Shown in pieces: positions 1-8,880 of a stretch of DNA of 64,000 bases. Each line of letters begins with the position of its first letter. The first letter of the stretch is position 1. Source of the DNA: Hyphomicrobiales bacterium. Its GTDB lineage: Bacteria; Pseudomonadota; Alphaproteobacteria; Rhizobiales; Rhizobiaceae. Made by a program: the position numbers and the translations under genes. The notes beneath the pieces are model-generated. The model saw nothing but the letters and a program-made list of their open reading frames with translations, made no database searches and was not told where the DNA came from. The stretch lies in NCBI GenBank assembly GCA_900469445.1, contig UBXM01000021.1:1-64000 (forward strand), given 5' to 3'.

Positions 1-30
1 GGGTTAGGGTGAGGGGCAGATGCGCGCGGC

Positions 31-627
31 TCAGCTCGCCGCCTTCATCTCCGCATAATGATAGAACTTCTTGGCAAAGATATCCGGCCAGGAGGCAAGT
101 TCCGGGCGGCCTTCAGCCCATTGACCGTTGAAGCGCAGGTCGAGATAGCCGATCATCGCGGCAAGCGCGAAATGGCCGCCATGCAGCTTCTTGCCGGTCT
201 TCGGCAGGTTCTTTTCCAGATAGTCCAGCGACTTGACGACCTTGTCCCACTGCTTGTCGATCCATGGCTGATAGGCATTTTCTTCGCCGCGGAAACGGCG
301 CTCGTAGACGATCGACAGAAGGCTATCCATCACGCCGTCGCAGAGCGCTTCGAGCACTTCGGCCTCGGTGCGCTTCTCGTCCTTTTTCGGATAAAGCTTG
401 CCGCCCGACTTTCGGTCGAGAAAATGCATGATCGCAACGCTGTCATAGATCGGCGCTTCACCGTCGCGGATAAGAACCGGAATCTTGCCGAGCGGATTGT
501 TGTCGGTCAGTTCCGCCGGTGCCTCATTGGTGTCGGTCTTCACTTCGGTGAGTGCGATCCCGAGGTGGCGCGCCGCCATGCGGCACTTGGCCGAGTAGGG
601 GGAGGCAGGTGAATAGAGAATTTTCAT
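31..627 (-). CDS. glutathione S-transferase family protein
   Basis: A cytosolic glutathione transferase of 198 residues, normal for the family. The N-terminal thioredoxin-like half starts MKILYSPASPYSAK and carries the cis-proline segment NPLGKIPVL near residue 50 and the YDSVAI turn near 62, whose Ser usually contacts the gamma-glutamyl group of glutathione. The rest is the all-helical substrate domain. I chose the ATG at 627 because GAGAGG lies just upstream and the protein then begins with the first beta strand; a longer reading to 693 adds a basic, non-homologous tail. The substrate cannot be told from sequence. It is encoded just downstream of an RNase T2 gene on the same strand, with no obvious functional link. 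Confidence 0.88.
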   Translation of the reverse strand: MKILYSPASPYSAKCRMAARHLGIALTEVKTDTNEAPAELTDNNPLGKIPVLIRDGEAPIYDSVAIMHFLDRKSGGKLYPKKDEKRTEAEVLEALCDGVMDSLLSIVYERRFRGEENAYQPWIDKQWDKVVKSLDYLEKNLPKTGKKLHGGHFALAAMIGYLDLRFNGQWAEGRPELASWPDIFAKKFYHYAEMKAAS

Positions 628-649
628 GATTTTTCCTCTCTGAATTCTG

Positions 650-1348
650 TCAGCGGCCCGGCGGGAGGGTGATCTGGCTGATCGTGCAGCCACGGCGATC
701 GACTTCTGCGCAGTCGCGAAATTTTAGGTCCTTGGTGAGGCAGATGCGGATTTCTTCGAGCTGCCGTCCCTCGCAGCTCGCCGCTATCCCCCGGCGGCTC
801 ATGCCGGGATTGGCGGCGAGGAATTTTTGTTCGATCTCATCCGCCGAAAGGCTGAGCGGGCGGTCGCCGCGCGCCAGATCGGCAGGGATTTCAATATGCT
901 CGTAAGCCTGTCGGACCTTGTCGAAATAGGTTTTCTGATCAAGGCCGGAGCAGCTGCCATGCTTGCGCCACTGATGGCCGACAAGTCCCATCGACGGCAT
1001 GATGTCGAATACGGTCTCACCAAGTGCGCGTGGCACGCGTTCCGGTTCGGAGGTCCGGCAGAAGTCCGGATAACCCTTTTCATATTGCGGCCACAGCCCG
1101 TGGACGATGAAACGGAAGCGTTTGTCTATGCCGCATTGCTGGTCGTTCCGTCCGCCCTTGTTCGTGGCGCAGAAGGTCGGCGACCATGAGAGGGAGAGCA
1201 CGTAGAAATCAAAATTGCCGGCGCGGTCTTGGCTGCGATCCTGGCGTCGTTCCTGCGCATTGACCGGGGACAATGTCGAAAAGCCCGTCGCGAGCATGAT
1301 CGCTGCGGCAAAAAGAACCTCGCGGAGAGCCGACGATTTCTTCATCAT
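650..1348 (-). CDS. secreted ribonuclease T2 family protein
   Basis: A periplasmic or secreted endoribonuclease that cleaves RNA through 2',3'-cyclic phosphates. A signal peptide (basic MKKSS, hydrophobic stretch, cleavage near VNAQ) is followed by both T2 active-site blocks: FIVHGLWPQ with the first catalytic His, and GHQWRKHGSCSG with the second catalytic His. The Glu of the second block is Gln here, a substitution allowed in the family signature. Several Cys are placed for disulfides, as expected outside the cytoplasm. Of three possible starts (GTG at 1354, ATG at 1348, ATG at 1345), 1348 fits best with the upstream GAGG. The likely role is RNA scavenging. Confidence 0.88.
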   Translation of the reverse strand: MMKKSSALREVLFAAAIMLATGFSTLSPVNAQERRQDRSQDRAGNFDFYVLSLSWSPTFCATNKGGRNDQQCGIDKRFRFIVHGLWPQYEKGYPDFCRTSEPERVPRALGETVFDIMPSMGLVGHQWRKHGSCSGLDQKTYFDKVRQAYEHIEIPADLARGDRPLSLSADEIEQKFLAANPGMSRRGIAASCEGRQLEEIRICLTKDLKFRDCAEVDRRGCTISQITLPPGR

Positions 1349-1482
1349 GATCACGAATCCTCACCATTGGAACACGAGAGCGTTGTAATTGTTGAATGTT
1401 CAGTGTCCAGGCGAATAGACTGCAAATTCGCTGATGGCTGCGTGCAGTGATCGAGGTGGGGAGCAAAGAGCGAAACAGCTGA

Positions 1483-2466
1483 ATGACATTCAAAAAATAC
1501 CTGTGGCCTGCCGTTGGCGGCCTGACGATAGCGCTTTCGGCGTGGCTTCTCTACAAGGAATTGAGGGGGCTTTCGCTCGATGATTTGTGGGAAAGCCTGG
1601 CGGCGATTCCAAAGATGCACTGGTTCCTGGCGGCGGCATCGAGCCTTGTCGCATACTGGGCATTGGCGGGTTACGACCGAATCGCTCTGATGCATCTCGG
1701 ACGCAAGATCGACTGGTTCTTCATCACGGTCTGTTCCTTCACCACCTATGCGCTGTCGCATAACATAGGGGCTTCCGTCGTCTCCGGTGCCGTCGTTCGC
1801 TACCGCGCCTATTCGACGAGAGGACTGACACCGGCCGAGATCGGCGTTCTCATCGCCATGTGTTCCTTCACCTTCATTCTCGGGACGTTGATGCTGATCG
1901 GCATCATTCTTGTCATCGAGCCTGAAGTGATCGCGCGTTTCGGCGATCTGATCCCGGTCGAAGCCTCGGCCGCGTTGGGTTATATCCTGCTTTTCCTGAT
2001 CGGCCTTTATGTCGTGGCAAGTTTCATGAAGCTGAAGCCGTTGACGCTGCGGCTTTTCAAACTGGGATCGGTCAACATCGTCTATCCGGCGCCGCGTGTC
2101 GTTCTGCCGCAGCTTCTGATCGCTCCGATCGAACTGATCGGCGCGGCCGGGATCATCTATTTTGCTTTGCCGGAGGCCGGAAATCCCGGCTACATGGTCG
2201 TGCTCGGAATATTCCTGGTGTCCTTTTCCGCAGCACTGCTTTCCCACGCGCCGGGTGGCCTCGGGGTGCTGGAACTGGTCTTCGTCATGGGCTTGCCGGA
2301 CATGAACCCGGCCGATGTCATCGCCGCACTTCTGGTCTTCAGGCTGTTTTACCTGATCATCCCCTTCGTCATGGCGCTGGTGGTGATCTTCGTTTTCGAG
2401 CGCTCGCAGTTCCGCCGGGAAAACCCGCTCGACATGCAAAGGGCAAAGCAGCAGGAAAAGGGCTGA
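1483..2466 (+). CDS. UPF0104 / lysylphosphatidylglycerol synthase transmembrane-like protein
   Basis: An inner-membrane protein of 327 residues with about eight hydrophobic helices and the hallmark SHAPGGLGVLELV segment of the UPF0104 (YbhN/LPG-synthase TM) family. Relatives form the flippase half of MprF, but this protein ends after the membrane domain, so the aminoacyl-phosphatidylglycerol synthase domain is absent. It may move or bind a lipid; the substrate is unknown. The C-terminus is a short charged tail. The start ATG has only a weak AGAG upstream. The gene runs convergently into rlmJ with a gap of three bases, so the two transcripts probably overlap. Confidence 0.8.
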   Translation: MTFKKYLWPAVGGLTIALSAWLLYKELRGLSLDDLWESLAAIPKMHWFLAAASSLVAYWALAGYDRIALMHLGRKIDWFFITVCSFTTYALSHNIGASVVSGAVVRYRAYSTRGLTPAEIGVLIAMCSFTFILGTLMLIGIILVIEPEVIARFGDLIPVEASAALGYILLFLIGLYVVASFMKLKPLTLRLFKLGSVNIVYPAPRVVLPQLLIAPIELIGAAGIIYFALPEAGNPGYMVVLGIFLVSFSAALLSHAPGGLGVLELVFVMGLPDMNPADVIAALLVFRLFYLIIPFVMALVVIFVFERSQFRRENPLDMQRAKQQEKG

Positions 2467-2469
2467 AGA

Positions 2470-3321
2470 TCAGTCCTCGCCGCGAATCCAGAAGGCGCGT
2501 TGCGAGGCAAAGCGATCCTGCGCCAGAACGGTCTTCAGCACCGGTAGAATGGCGTGCAGCTCGTCCTTCAGGGTGAAGGGCGGGTTGACGATGATGAGGC
2601 CCGAACCGCTGAGCCCAGTCGTTTCGCGATCGCTTTTGACCGACAGCTCGGCACAGAGCATTTTCGGAATTTCAAGCGCCTGCAGTTCGTCGTGAAAGGC
2701 CTTGATCGGCGCGCCTTTCTTGATCGGATACCAGAGGCAATAGGTGCCGCCGGCAAAGCGGCGATAGGCGTTGGCAAGCCCTTTCACCAGGCGATCGTAT
2801 TCGCCGTTTTCCTCGAATGGAGGATCGACGAGAACGATGCCGCGTTTTTCCTTCGGCGGCAGATGCGCGCCGAGCGCCAGCCAGCCGTCCAGTTCCGTCA
2901 CACGAACCTGAAAGTCGCCCTCGAACAGATTGTGCAGGCGGTTGTAATCTTCCGGGTGCAGTTCCATCGCCGAAAGCCGGTCCTGCGGGCGAAACAACAT
3001 GCGGGCAAGCTTGGGCGAGCCGGGATAGAGCTTGATGCCGCCCTTGGGATTGAGCTCCTTGACGGCGCTCAGATACGGTTCGAGGATTTCCGCGACATCT
3101 GCCGGAAGTTCCTCTTCCATCAGGCGACCGATGCCGCCGACCCATTCACCCGTCTTCTGCGCTTCTTCCGACGACAGGTCGTAGAGCCCGATGCCGGCAT
3201 GGGTGTCGAGCACGCGAAACGCCTTGTCCTTGTTCTGCTGATAACGAACAAGCCGCGCCAGGACGGCGTGCTTGAGGACGTCGGCAAAATTGCCCGCGTG
3301 ATAGATATGCCGGTAGTTCAT
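2470..3321 (-). CDS. rlmJ: 23S rRNA (adenine(2030)-N6)-methyltransferase RlmJ
   Basis: A SAM-dependent methyltransferase that modifies A2030 of 23S rRNA during ribosome assembly. The 283-residue protein has the family's N-terminal MNYRHIYHAGNFADVLKH, the SAM-binding strand-loop LDTHAGIGLYD near residues 38-48, and the catalytic DPPF tetrad at 166-169. Full length, no anomalies. It is divergent from the molybdopterin oxidoreductase, with about 100 bases between the two starts, and convergent with the UPF0104 gene. Confidence 0.93.
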   Translation of the reverse strand: MNYRHIYHAGNFADVLKHAVLARLVRYQQNKDKAFRVLDTHAGIGLYDLSSEEAQKTGEWVGGIGRLMEEELPADVAEILEPYLSAVKELNPKGGIKLYPGSPKLARMLFRPQDRLSAMELHPEDYNRLHNLFEGDFQVRVTELDGWLALGAHLPPKEKRGIVLVDPPFEENGEYDRLVKGLANAYRRFAGGTYCLWYPIKKGAPIKAFHDELQALEIPKMLCAELSVKSDRETTGLSGSGLIIVNPPFTLKDELHAILPVLKTVLAQDRFASQRAFWIRGED

Positions 3322-3422
3322 GGTCTGTCTGGTCCTGCGGGGCGATGGTGGCTCGCGTGAATAAAATTGATGCTCCGCAAATCGCGCTTTTTGCGGGCTC
3401 GCGCTTGCAATATAGAAAAGCC

Positions 3423-5555
3423 ATGAACGTTGCGACCCCCATCTCCGCCAAAACGAAACTGGGCCATAATTCGGTTGGCCATACCGTCTGTCCGCATGAC
3501 TGTCCGAGCGCCTGTGCGCTGGATGTCGATCTGAACGAGGACGGCAGGATCGGCCGTGTGCGCGGCTCGTCCGACAACAGCTATACGGCAGGCGTCATCT
3601 GCGCCAAGGTGGCGCGTTATTCCGAGCGCATCTATCATCCGGGCCGTCTTATGGTTCCGCAGCGCCGCAAGGGTGCCAAGGGTGACGGCAACTGGCAGGA
3701 GCTGTCCTGGGAGGCGGCACTCGACGAGATCGCCAATGCCTTCGTTAAGGCGGAAGCACGACACGGATCGGAAGCCGTCTGGCCCTATTTCTACGCCGGC
3801 ACGATGGGGCAGGTGCAGCGCGACAGTATCGAGCGGCTGCGCCATGCGAAGAAATATTCCGGCTTCATGGGCACGATCTGCACCAACATGGCCTGGACCG
3901 GCTATGTGATGGGCACCGGCGCCCTGCGCGGACCCGATCCACGCGAGATGGCAAAATCCGATTGTGTCGTCATCTGGGGCACCAATGCGGTGGCGACCCA
4001 GGTCAACGTGATGACCCATGCGGTAAAGGCGCGCAAGGAACGCGGCGCCAAGATCGTCGTCGTTGACATCTACGACAACCCGACGATGAAGCAGGCTGAC
4101 GTGAAGGTCGTCGTTCGTCCCGGAACGGATGCCGCGCTCGCCTGCGCGCTGATGCATATAGCTTTCCGCGACGGTTATGCCGATCGCGATTACATGGCGA
4201 AATACGCCGATGACCCGGCAGGGCTTGAGCAGCATCTGCAGACACGCACGCCGGCATGGGCATCCGCGATCACCGGCCTTTCGGTCGAGGAGATCGAGGA
4301 CTTCGCCAGGCTGATCGGCACGACGAAGAAGACGTTTTTCCGCCTCGGTTACGGCTTTTCGCGCCAGCGCAACGGTACTGCGGCCATGCATGCGGCACTT
4401 TCCATCGCGACCGTGCTCGGCTCCTGGCAATACGAAGGCGGCGGCGCGTTCCACAATAACGGCGAGATCTTCCGGCTGGACAAGTCCGAGTTGATGGGCA
4501 CGGCCTATATGGATCCGGATATCCGCATGCTCGACCAGTCGCAGATCGGCCGCGTTCTGACCGGCGATGCGGTTGCGCTGCGCCATCGTGGCCCGGTGAC
4601 GGCGCTGCTGATCCAGAACACCAACCCGATGAACATCGCGCCGGAACAGCGCCTTGTCCGGCAGGGCTTCCTGCGCGACGACCTGTTCACCTCCGTCCAC
4701 GAGCATTTCATGACCGATACGGCCAAGGTGGCCGATATCGTTCTGCCGGCGACCATGTTCCTCGAACACGACGATCTCTACCGCGCCGGCGGCCAGCAGC
4801 ATATCCTGCTCGGCCCCAAGCTGGTCGAGCCGCCATCGACCGTGCGCACCAATCTCTTCGTTATCGAGGAACTGGCGAAACGCCTCGGCGTCGACCATTT
4901 CGCCGGCTTCGGCAAGGATGAGCGTTACCATATCGACCGTATCCTCGCGGATAGCGGCTGGAGCTCCTACGAGGATCTGAAGGCCGATAAGTGGATCGAC
5001 GCCCAGCCGGACTTCGATACCGCCCACTACATCAAGGGTTTCGGGTATCCTGACGGCAGGTTTCGCTTCAGCCCGGATTGGGTGAACGGTCCATCGCCCG
5101 ACCGCACGCCTGCAAGCGTCGGTCCGCTCGGGCCGCATGCCGAGCTGCCGCGTTTTCCTGACCATGTCGCCGTGATCGAGACTGTCGATGCCGAACATCC
5201 GTTCCGGCTGGCGACGTCTCCGTCGCGCAGCTTCCTGAATTCCAGCTTTGCGGAAACCAAAAGCTCGATCCAGAAGGAAGGCAGGCCGGAGGTGATGATC
5301 GATCCGAGCGACGCCGAACGGATGGGAATTGTCGATGGCGATATCGTCCGGCTGGGCAACCGCCGCGGCGAGATCCGCCTACATGCCAGGCTGGTGCCGG
5401 GCGCCAAGCCAGGCGTGCTGATTGCCGAAGGTCTCTGGCCCAACGATGCGCATCTCGACGGCGAGGGGATCAACGTGTTGACCGGTGCCGATCCGGTTGC
5501 CCCATTCGGTGGTGCCGCCGTCCACGACAACAAGGTCTGGCTCCGCAAGCACTGA
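3423..5555 (+). CDS. molybdopterin-dependent oxidoreductase (DMSO reductase family)
   Basis: A large molybdenum or tungsten enzyme of 710 residues with bis-MGD cofactor and one [4Fe-4S] cluster. The cluster ligands are visible as C23, C27, C31 (CPHDCPSAC) and C60 (GVICAKV). After this come the molybdopterin domain and the C-terminal dinucleotide-binding beta barrel (near DGDIVRLGNRRGEIRLHAR). The Cys in FMGTICTNMAW sits where the metal ligand lies in nitrate reductases and may be the Mo ligand; that is inference. There is no Tat or Sec signal, so it is probably cytoplasmic. I start at the ATG at 3423; an upstream ATG at 3345 adds 26 unrelated residues. No electron-transfer partner is adjacent, so the substrate stays open. 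Confidence 0.85.
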   Translation: MNVATPISAKTKLGHNSVGHTVCPHDCPSACALDVDLNEDGRIGRVRGSSDNSYTAGVICAKVARYSERIYHPGRLMVPQRRKGAKGDGNWQELSWEAALDEIANAFVKAEARHGSEAVWPYFYAGTMGQVQRDSIERLRHAKKYSGFMGTICTNMAWTGYVMGTGALRGPDPREMAKSDCVVIWGTNAVATQVNVMTHAVKARKERGAKIVVVDIYDNPTMKQADVKVVVRPGTDAALACALMHIAFRDGYADRDYMAKYADDPAGLEQHLQTRTPAWASAITGLSVEEIEDFARLIGTTKKTFFRLGYGFSRQRNGTAAMHAALSIATVLGSWQYEGGGAFHNNGEIFRLDKSELMGTAYMDPDIRMLDQSQIGRVLTGDAVALRHRGPVTALLIQNTNPMNIAPEQRLVRQGFLRDDLFTSVHEHFMTDTAKVADIVLPATMFLEHDDLYRAGGQQHILLGPKLVEPPSTVRTNLFVIEELAKRLGVDHFAGFGKDERYHIDRILADSGWSSYEDLKADKWIDAQPDFDTAHYIKGFGYPDGRFRFSPDWVNGPSPDRTPASVGPLGPHAELPRFPDHVAVIETVDAEHPFRLATSPSRSFLNSSFAETKSSIQKEGRPEVMIDPSDAERMGIVDGDIVRLGNRRGEIRLHARLVPGAKPGVLIAEGLWPNDAHLDGEGINVLTGADPVAPFGGAAVHDNKVWLRKH

Positions 5556-5595
5556 TCCTGCATCATTGACGGGAATCATAACGACAGGAACGGAC

Positions 5596-6210
5596 ATGAT
5601 CGATATCGACACTTCCGAGACGGAACGCGTGCGCCTTGTCTCCAGAAGAACCCTCTGGAAGGGGTTCGTGACGCTGGAAATGCTCACTTTCGAACAGCGC
5701 ATGCCCGATGGAAGCGTGGTAACCATCGACAGGGAGGTCCATGATCATGGCGGTGCCGCAGCCATCCTCCTGCATGATGCGGCCAACGATACCATCGTGC
5801 TCGTTCGCCAGTTCCGTTCCGGTGCCTTTGCCAATGGCGACCCCGCCTACATGCTGGAAATTCCGGCCGGTCTCGTCGACGAGGGCGAAATCCCCGCCGA
5901 TGCCGTGGCTCGTGAGGCGATGGAGGAGACCGGTTTCGAAGTAACCAAGGCGCGTTACATTTGCGACGTTCACGCCAGCCCCGGCGCTCTGACGGAGAAG
6001 CTGTCGCTTTTTGTCGCCGGTATCGATGCCGACAAGAGAACAGGTCTCGGTGGCGGGCTTGCGGGCGAATCGGAGGATATCGAGATCGTCACGCTCGGCC
6101 TCGACGAGGCCTACAGGATGATTGGCACTGGCGAGATCACCGACGCCAAGACGATCATCGCATTGCAATGGGCCATGCTCAATCGATCGAAACTGGTTGA
6201 GGACCGATAG
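5596..6210 (+). CDS. NUDIX hydrolase, ADP-sugar / NudK-like pyrophosphatase
   Basis: Hydrolyses a nucleoside diphosphate linked to another group, giving NMP plus a phosphorylated moiety. The complete Nudix box is at residues 92-114 (G92, E98, R106-E107, E110-E111, G113), preceded by LVRQFRSGAF and EIPAGLVDEGE as in the ADP-ribose and GDP-mannose pyrophosphatase branch. The 204-residue length fits. The ATG at 5596 is preceded by CAGGAACGG; longer readings extend back into the oxidoreductase gene. It lies 40 bases after that gene and 94 before phnM, so the three may be co-transcribed. An ADP-sugar substrate is inferred from the family. Confidence 0.85.
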   Translation: MIDIDTSETERVRLVSRRTLWKGFVTLEMLTFEQRMPDGSVVTIDREVHDHGGAAAILLHDAANDTIVLVRQFRSGAFANGDPAYMLEIPAGLVDEGEIPADAVAREAMEETGFEVTKARYICDVHASPGALTEKLSLFVAGIDADKRTGLGGGLAGESEDIEIVTLGLDEAYRMIGTGEITDAKTIIALQWAMLNRSKLVEDR

Positions 6211-6304
6211 GATACGGCTCTGGCCGGTAGCGTTCTTCACACCATTGTCACAAAACGCGCCTAACGGCTCCAGCCGGACAGACCGAAAGCATTAGGAGAT
6301 GATC

Positions 6305-7474
6305 ATGTGGCTCGGCAATTTCACCCTCGTTTTGCCGGACCAGATTGTTGAAGGCGGATCGGTACGGGTCGAGGACGGCGCAATCGCCGAAATCCGTGAC
6401 GAACCGGTCGCCAATGCCGTCATCGATGGCGGCGGGCGTTATCTGATGCCGGGTTTCGTCGACCTGCATGGCGACATGATCGAGCGCGAGATTTCCCCGC
6501 GCCCCAAGGCCGAGATGCCGATCGATTTCGGTATTCATGAACTGGACAAGAAACTCGCCGCTCATGGCGTGACGACGGCCTATGCGGCCGTCTCGTTTGC
6601 CACCGAAAGCGTCTATGGCAATGTCCGTTCGCTGGAAACGACTTCGGCTGTGATCGAGGGCATCAACCGGCTGCGCGACGATCTTTTGATCGATCACCGC
6701 GTCCATGCCCGCTATGAGATCACCAATGTCGGGGCGGCGCCGACGCTGGAGCGACTGCTCGAAGCCGGCGAGATCGACATGGTCTCGTTGACCGACCATA
6801 CGCCGGGGCAGGGCCAGTACAACAATATCGAGGCCTATGTGCTGAGCATGTCCGAACGCCGCTCGATCTCGATCGAGACCGCGCAGGAGATGATCAACAA
6901 GCGTATCGAGATGCGCAGCAATCCGGAAATCGAGACGCGGCTGAAGGAAATCGTCGCGCTGTCGAAGAAACACGGCCTGTCGCTGGCGTCACATGATGAC
7001 GACAGTGCCGAAAAAGTCATCGAGATGTTTAATCTCGGCGTGACGATCAGCGAGTTTCCGGTGACCATGGCGGCTGCCGAAGAAGCCATTCGCCGTGGCC
7101 TCCACACGCTGATGGGCGCACCGAATGCGCTGCGTGGCGGGTCGATGTCCGGTAATCTGAGCGCGCTCGATGCCGCCAGCGCCGGGCTTCTGTCGACCAT
7201 TGCCGCGGACTATCACCCGGCCGCCTTCGTTCCGGCGATCTTCAGGCTTGCGGATATCATGACCATCGGTCTGCCCAAGGCGGTCGCCATGGCCACGTCG
7301 AATGCGGCGCGTGCGGCAGGTCTCACCGATCGCGGCGAAATATCGATCGGCCAGCGGGCCGATCTCGTTGCCGTCGAGACCGGCGATGTCCACCGCATCC
7401 GCGCCACCTTCCGCGACGGTCGCTTCGTCTACAGCGACGGCACGCTGCACCCGCTGCAGATGATGGCGGCGTAA
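6305..7474 (+). CDS. phnM: alpha-D-ribose 1-methylphosphonate 5-triphosphate diphosphatase
   Basis: In the carbon-phosphorus lyase pathway PhnM removes pyrophosphate from ribose methylphosphonate triphosphate. This 389-residue amidohydrolase-fold protein has the family metal motif GFVDLHGDMIEREISPRP after the short N-terminal barrel, then SLTDHTPGQGQY and SLASHDDDSAEKV, whose His and Asp residues are expected metal or substrate ligands, and GAPNALRGGSMSGN near the end. Two ATGs compete: 6299 is immediately after AGGAG (too close), 6305 has six-base spacing and is chosen. No phnG-L genes are in the window, so it is an orphan here. Confidence 0.88.
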   Translation: MWLGNFTLVLPDQIVEGGSVRVEDGAIAEIRDEPVANAVIDGGGRYLMPGFVDLHGDMIEREISPRPKAEMPIDFGIHELDKKLAAHGVTTAYAAVSFATESVYGNVRSLETTSAVIEGINRLRDDLLIDHRVHARYEITNVGAAPTLERLLEAGEIDMVSLTDHTPGQGQYNNIEAYVLSMSERRSISIETAQEMINKRIEMRSNPEIETRLKEIVALSKKHGLSLASHDDDSAEKVIEMFNLGVTISEFPVTMAAAEEAIRRGLHTLMGAPNALRGGSMSGNLSALDAASAGLLSTIAADYHPAAFVPAIFRLADIMTIGLPKAVAMATSNAARAAGLTDRGEISIGQRADLVAVETGDVHRIRATFRDGRFVYSDGTLHPLQMMAA

Positions 7475-7482
7475 GGGCTCGA

Positions 7483-7911
7483 TTATGCAAGCAGCGGCAC
7501 ACCTTCCTGTGTCGCTGCGACGATCAATTGCTTGTCCAGAGTTGCCAGCGGCAGTTTCGTCTCGAGAGCAAGGGCCAGATAGGCCGCGTCATAGGCCGTC
7601 AGTCTGTGCCGTTCCGCGAGTGTAAGAATATGGTCGTTGTTGTTGGACCCGGCGGCGGTGATGATGCTCAGTTGGTCCAAGCGATGCATCGAATGCCAGA
7701 CTTCCGCCAATGATAACCGCTTGCGTCGGTAGGATGTCATCAGGACATTTCGCATTTCGTGCCAGAACAAATCCGGCACGGTTGCCTCAGCGCCATCCAG
7801 ACGCCTCAGGACATCGTCCGCAAGAGAACTTTCTTCATCCGGCAAAAACCAGACAAGCGCTATGGAGGCATCGAGAACAAGACCGTTTATCGGCGTCCGA
7901 TCTGCTTCCAT
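7483..7911 (-). CDS. PIN-domain ribonuclease toxin (VapC-like)
   Basis: The toxin half of a type II toxin-antitoxin pair; PIN domains of this kind cut RNA, often tRNA. The four acidic residues that hold the metal are present: D14 (LVLDAS), E52 (FWHEMRN), D108 (AYDAAYLALA) and D126 (ATLDKQL). At 142 residues it is full length and looks functional. Its ATG lies inside the antitoxin gene (25-base overlap), which couples translation of the two. It is convergent with phnM (gap 8 bases). The target RNA is unknown. Confidence 0.88.
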   Translation of the reverse strand: MEADRTPINGLVLDASIALVWFLPDEESSLADDVLRRLDGAEATVPDLFWHEMRNVLMTSYRRKRLSLAEVWHSMHRLDQLSIITAAGSNNNDHILTLAERHRLTAYDAAYLALALETKLPLATLDKQLIVAATQEGVPLLA

Positions 7912-8120
7912 TCGGCAATCTCTTCCTGAGTGACCGGTTTGCGGCCTTCGCGTTCGCGAAGGATGGTTTCTATCAGCTCGGCTTTATCGCTCGGCTGGGC
8001 GACTGCCGTCATTTGCGCCACAGGCATGCCATTCCGTGCAAGGATAATGTCCTCGCCAGCTTCCACTTTCGCAAGCAGTTCGTTGAGATCGGCGTCGCCG
8101 ATATTGACTGTGATCGTCAT
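7887..8120 (-). CDS. antitoxin, Phd/YefM-like, partner of the PIN toxin
   Basis: A 77-residue antitoxin. The N-terminal part (TVNIGDADLNELLAKVEAGE, then DIILARNGMPVAQM) matches the Phd/YefM DNA-binding fold, and the C-terminal part, ending EEIAEWKQIGRR, is the likely toxin-neutralising helix. It precedes and overlaps the PIN toxin by 25 bases, the usual antitoxin-first order that allows autoregulation. A short direct repeat lies upstream. Phd-type antitoxins pair with either Doc or PIN toxins; here the partner is clearly PIN. Confidence 0.87.
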   Translation of the reverse strand: MTITVNIGDADLNELLAKVEAGEDIILARNGMPVAQMTAVAQPSDKAELIETILREREGRKPVTQEEIAEWKQIGRR

Positions 8121-8153
8121 CGTTTCGCTCCACCTTGTCCATCGAGGATAAGG

Positions 8154-8172
8154 CCGGTCATGGAGCCGGTCA
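8154..8172. promoter_or_regulatory. direct repeat upstream of the Phd/PIN operon, possible operator
   Basis: CCGGTCA occurs at 8154-8160 and again at 8166-8172, twelve bases apart and each followed by a GGAG-containing stretch. The repeat is 34 bases upstream of the antitoxin start. Spacing of about one helical turn is what a Phd dimer array could read, but this is position-based inference only. Confidence 0.25.
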
Positions 8173-8197
8173 ATTGGAGCAAAACGCCTAGTGTAAA

Positions 8198-8851
8198 TCA
8201 GGCCGAAATCAGAGTGCCAAATTCCTCAGCTGAAGGAGCCGCACCGATGGTCCGTCCACCGTCCATCTTCACCCTGCCTTCGGCAAAAAGCTTCAGCGCC
8301 AGCGGATAAAGCCTGTGCTCCACCGTCAGCACGCGTCCGGCAAGCGTATCTGCAGTATCGCCGACGATGACTGGCACCGCTGCCTGCGCCACGATCGGGC
8401 CTTCGTCCATGCCTTCGGTGACGAAATGCACGGAGCAGCCGGCGATCTTCATGCCGGCGTCGATAGCGCGCTGATGCGTATGCAGGCCGGGAAAGAGCGG
8501 CAAAAGCGACGGGTGGATATTGAGGATCCGGCCCTCGTAAGGGCGAATGAAGTCCCCGGAGATCAGCCGCATGTAGCCGGCGAGACAGATGATGTCCGGA
8601 TTGATATCGGCAAGCGCGGCAAGGATCGCCGCCTCGTGTTCCGTTTTGCCGGCATAGGCCTTGCGCTCGAAGACAAAGGTCTTGATGCCGCGCGCTTCTG
8701 CCTTGGCAAGCCCGCCGGCCATCGGCTTGTCGGAAATGACGGCGACGATTTCGGCCGGAAAATCGGGTGCTGCGCAGGCATCCGCCAGCGACACCATGTT
8801 GGAGCCGCCGCCGGAGATGAAGACGACGACGCGTTTTCTGGCCGAATTCAT
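8198..8851 (-). CDS. purN: phosphoribosylglycinamide formyltransferase
   Basis: Third step of purine synthesis: transfers formyl from 10-formyl-THF to GAR. The 217-residue protein has the glycine-rich phosphate loop FISGGGSNM at the start, the catalytic Asn-His region GRILNIHPSLLPLFPG, and the catalytic Asp in VTEGMDEGPIVAQ. Its ATG has AAGGATGAG upstream. It lies 29 bases downstream of purM on the same strand, forming the common purMN operon. Confidence 0.95.
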   Translation of the reverse strand: MNSARKRVVVFISGGGSNMVSLADACAAPDFPAEIVAVISDKPMAGGLAKAEARGIKTFVFERKAYAGKTEHEAAILAALADINPDIICLAGYMRLISGDFIRPYEGRILNIHPSLLPLFPGLHTHQRAIDAGMKIAGCSVHFVTEGMDEGPIVAQAAVPVIVGDTADTLAGRVLTVEHRLYPLALKLFAEGRVKMDGGRTIGAAPSAEEFGTLISA

Positions 8852-8880
8852 GATCTCATCCTTCGAGGGACGTGGAGCGA

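Noticed and set aside
650..1348. Gln in place of Glu in the second active-site block of RNase T2
   Set aside because: The family signature accepts Glu or Gln at this position, so it does not show loss of activity.
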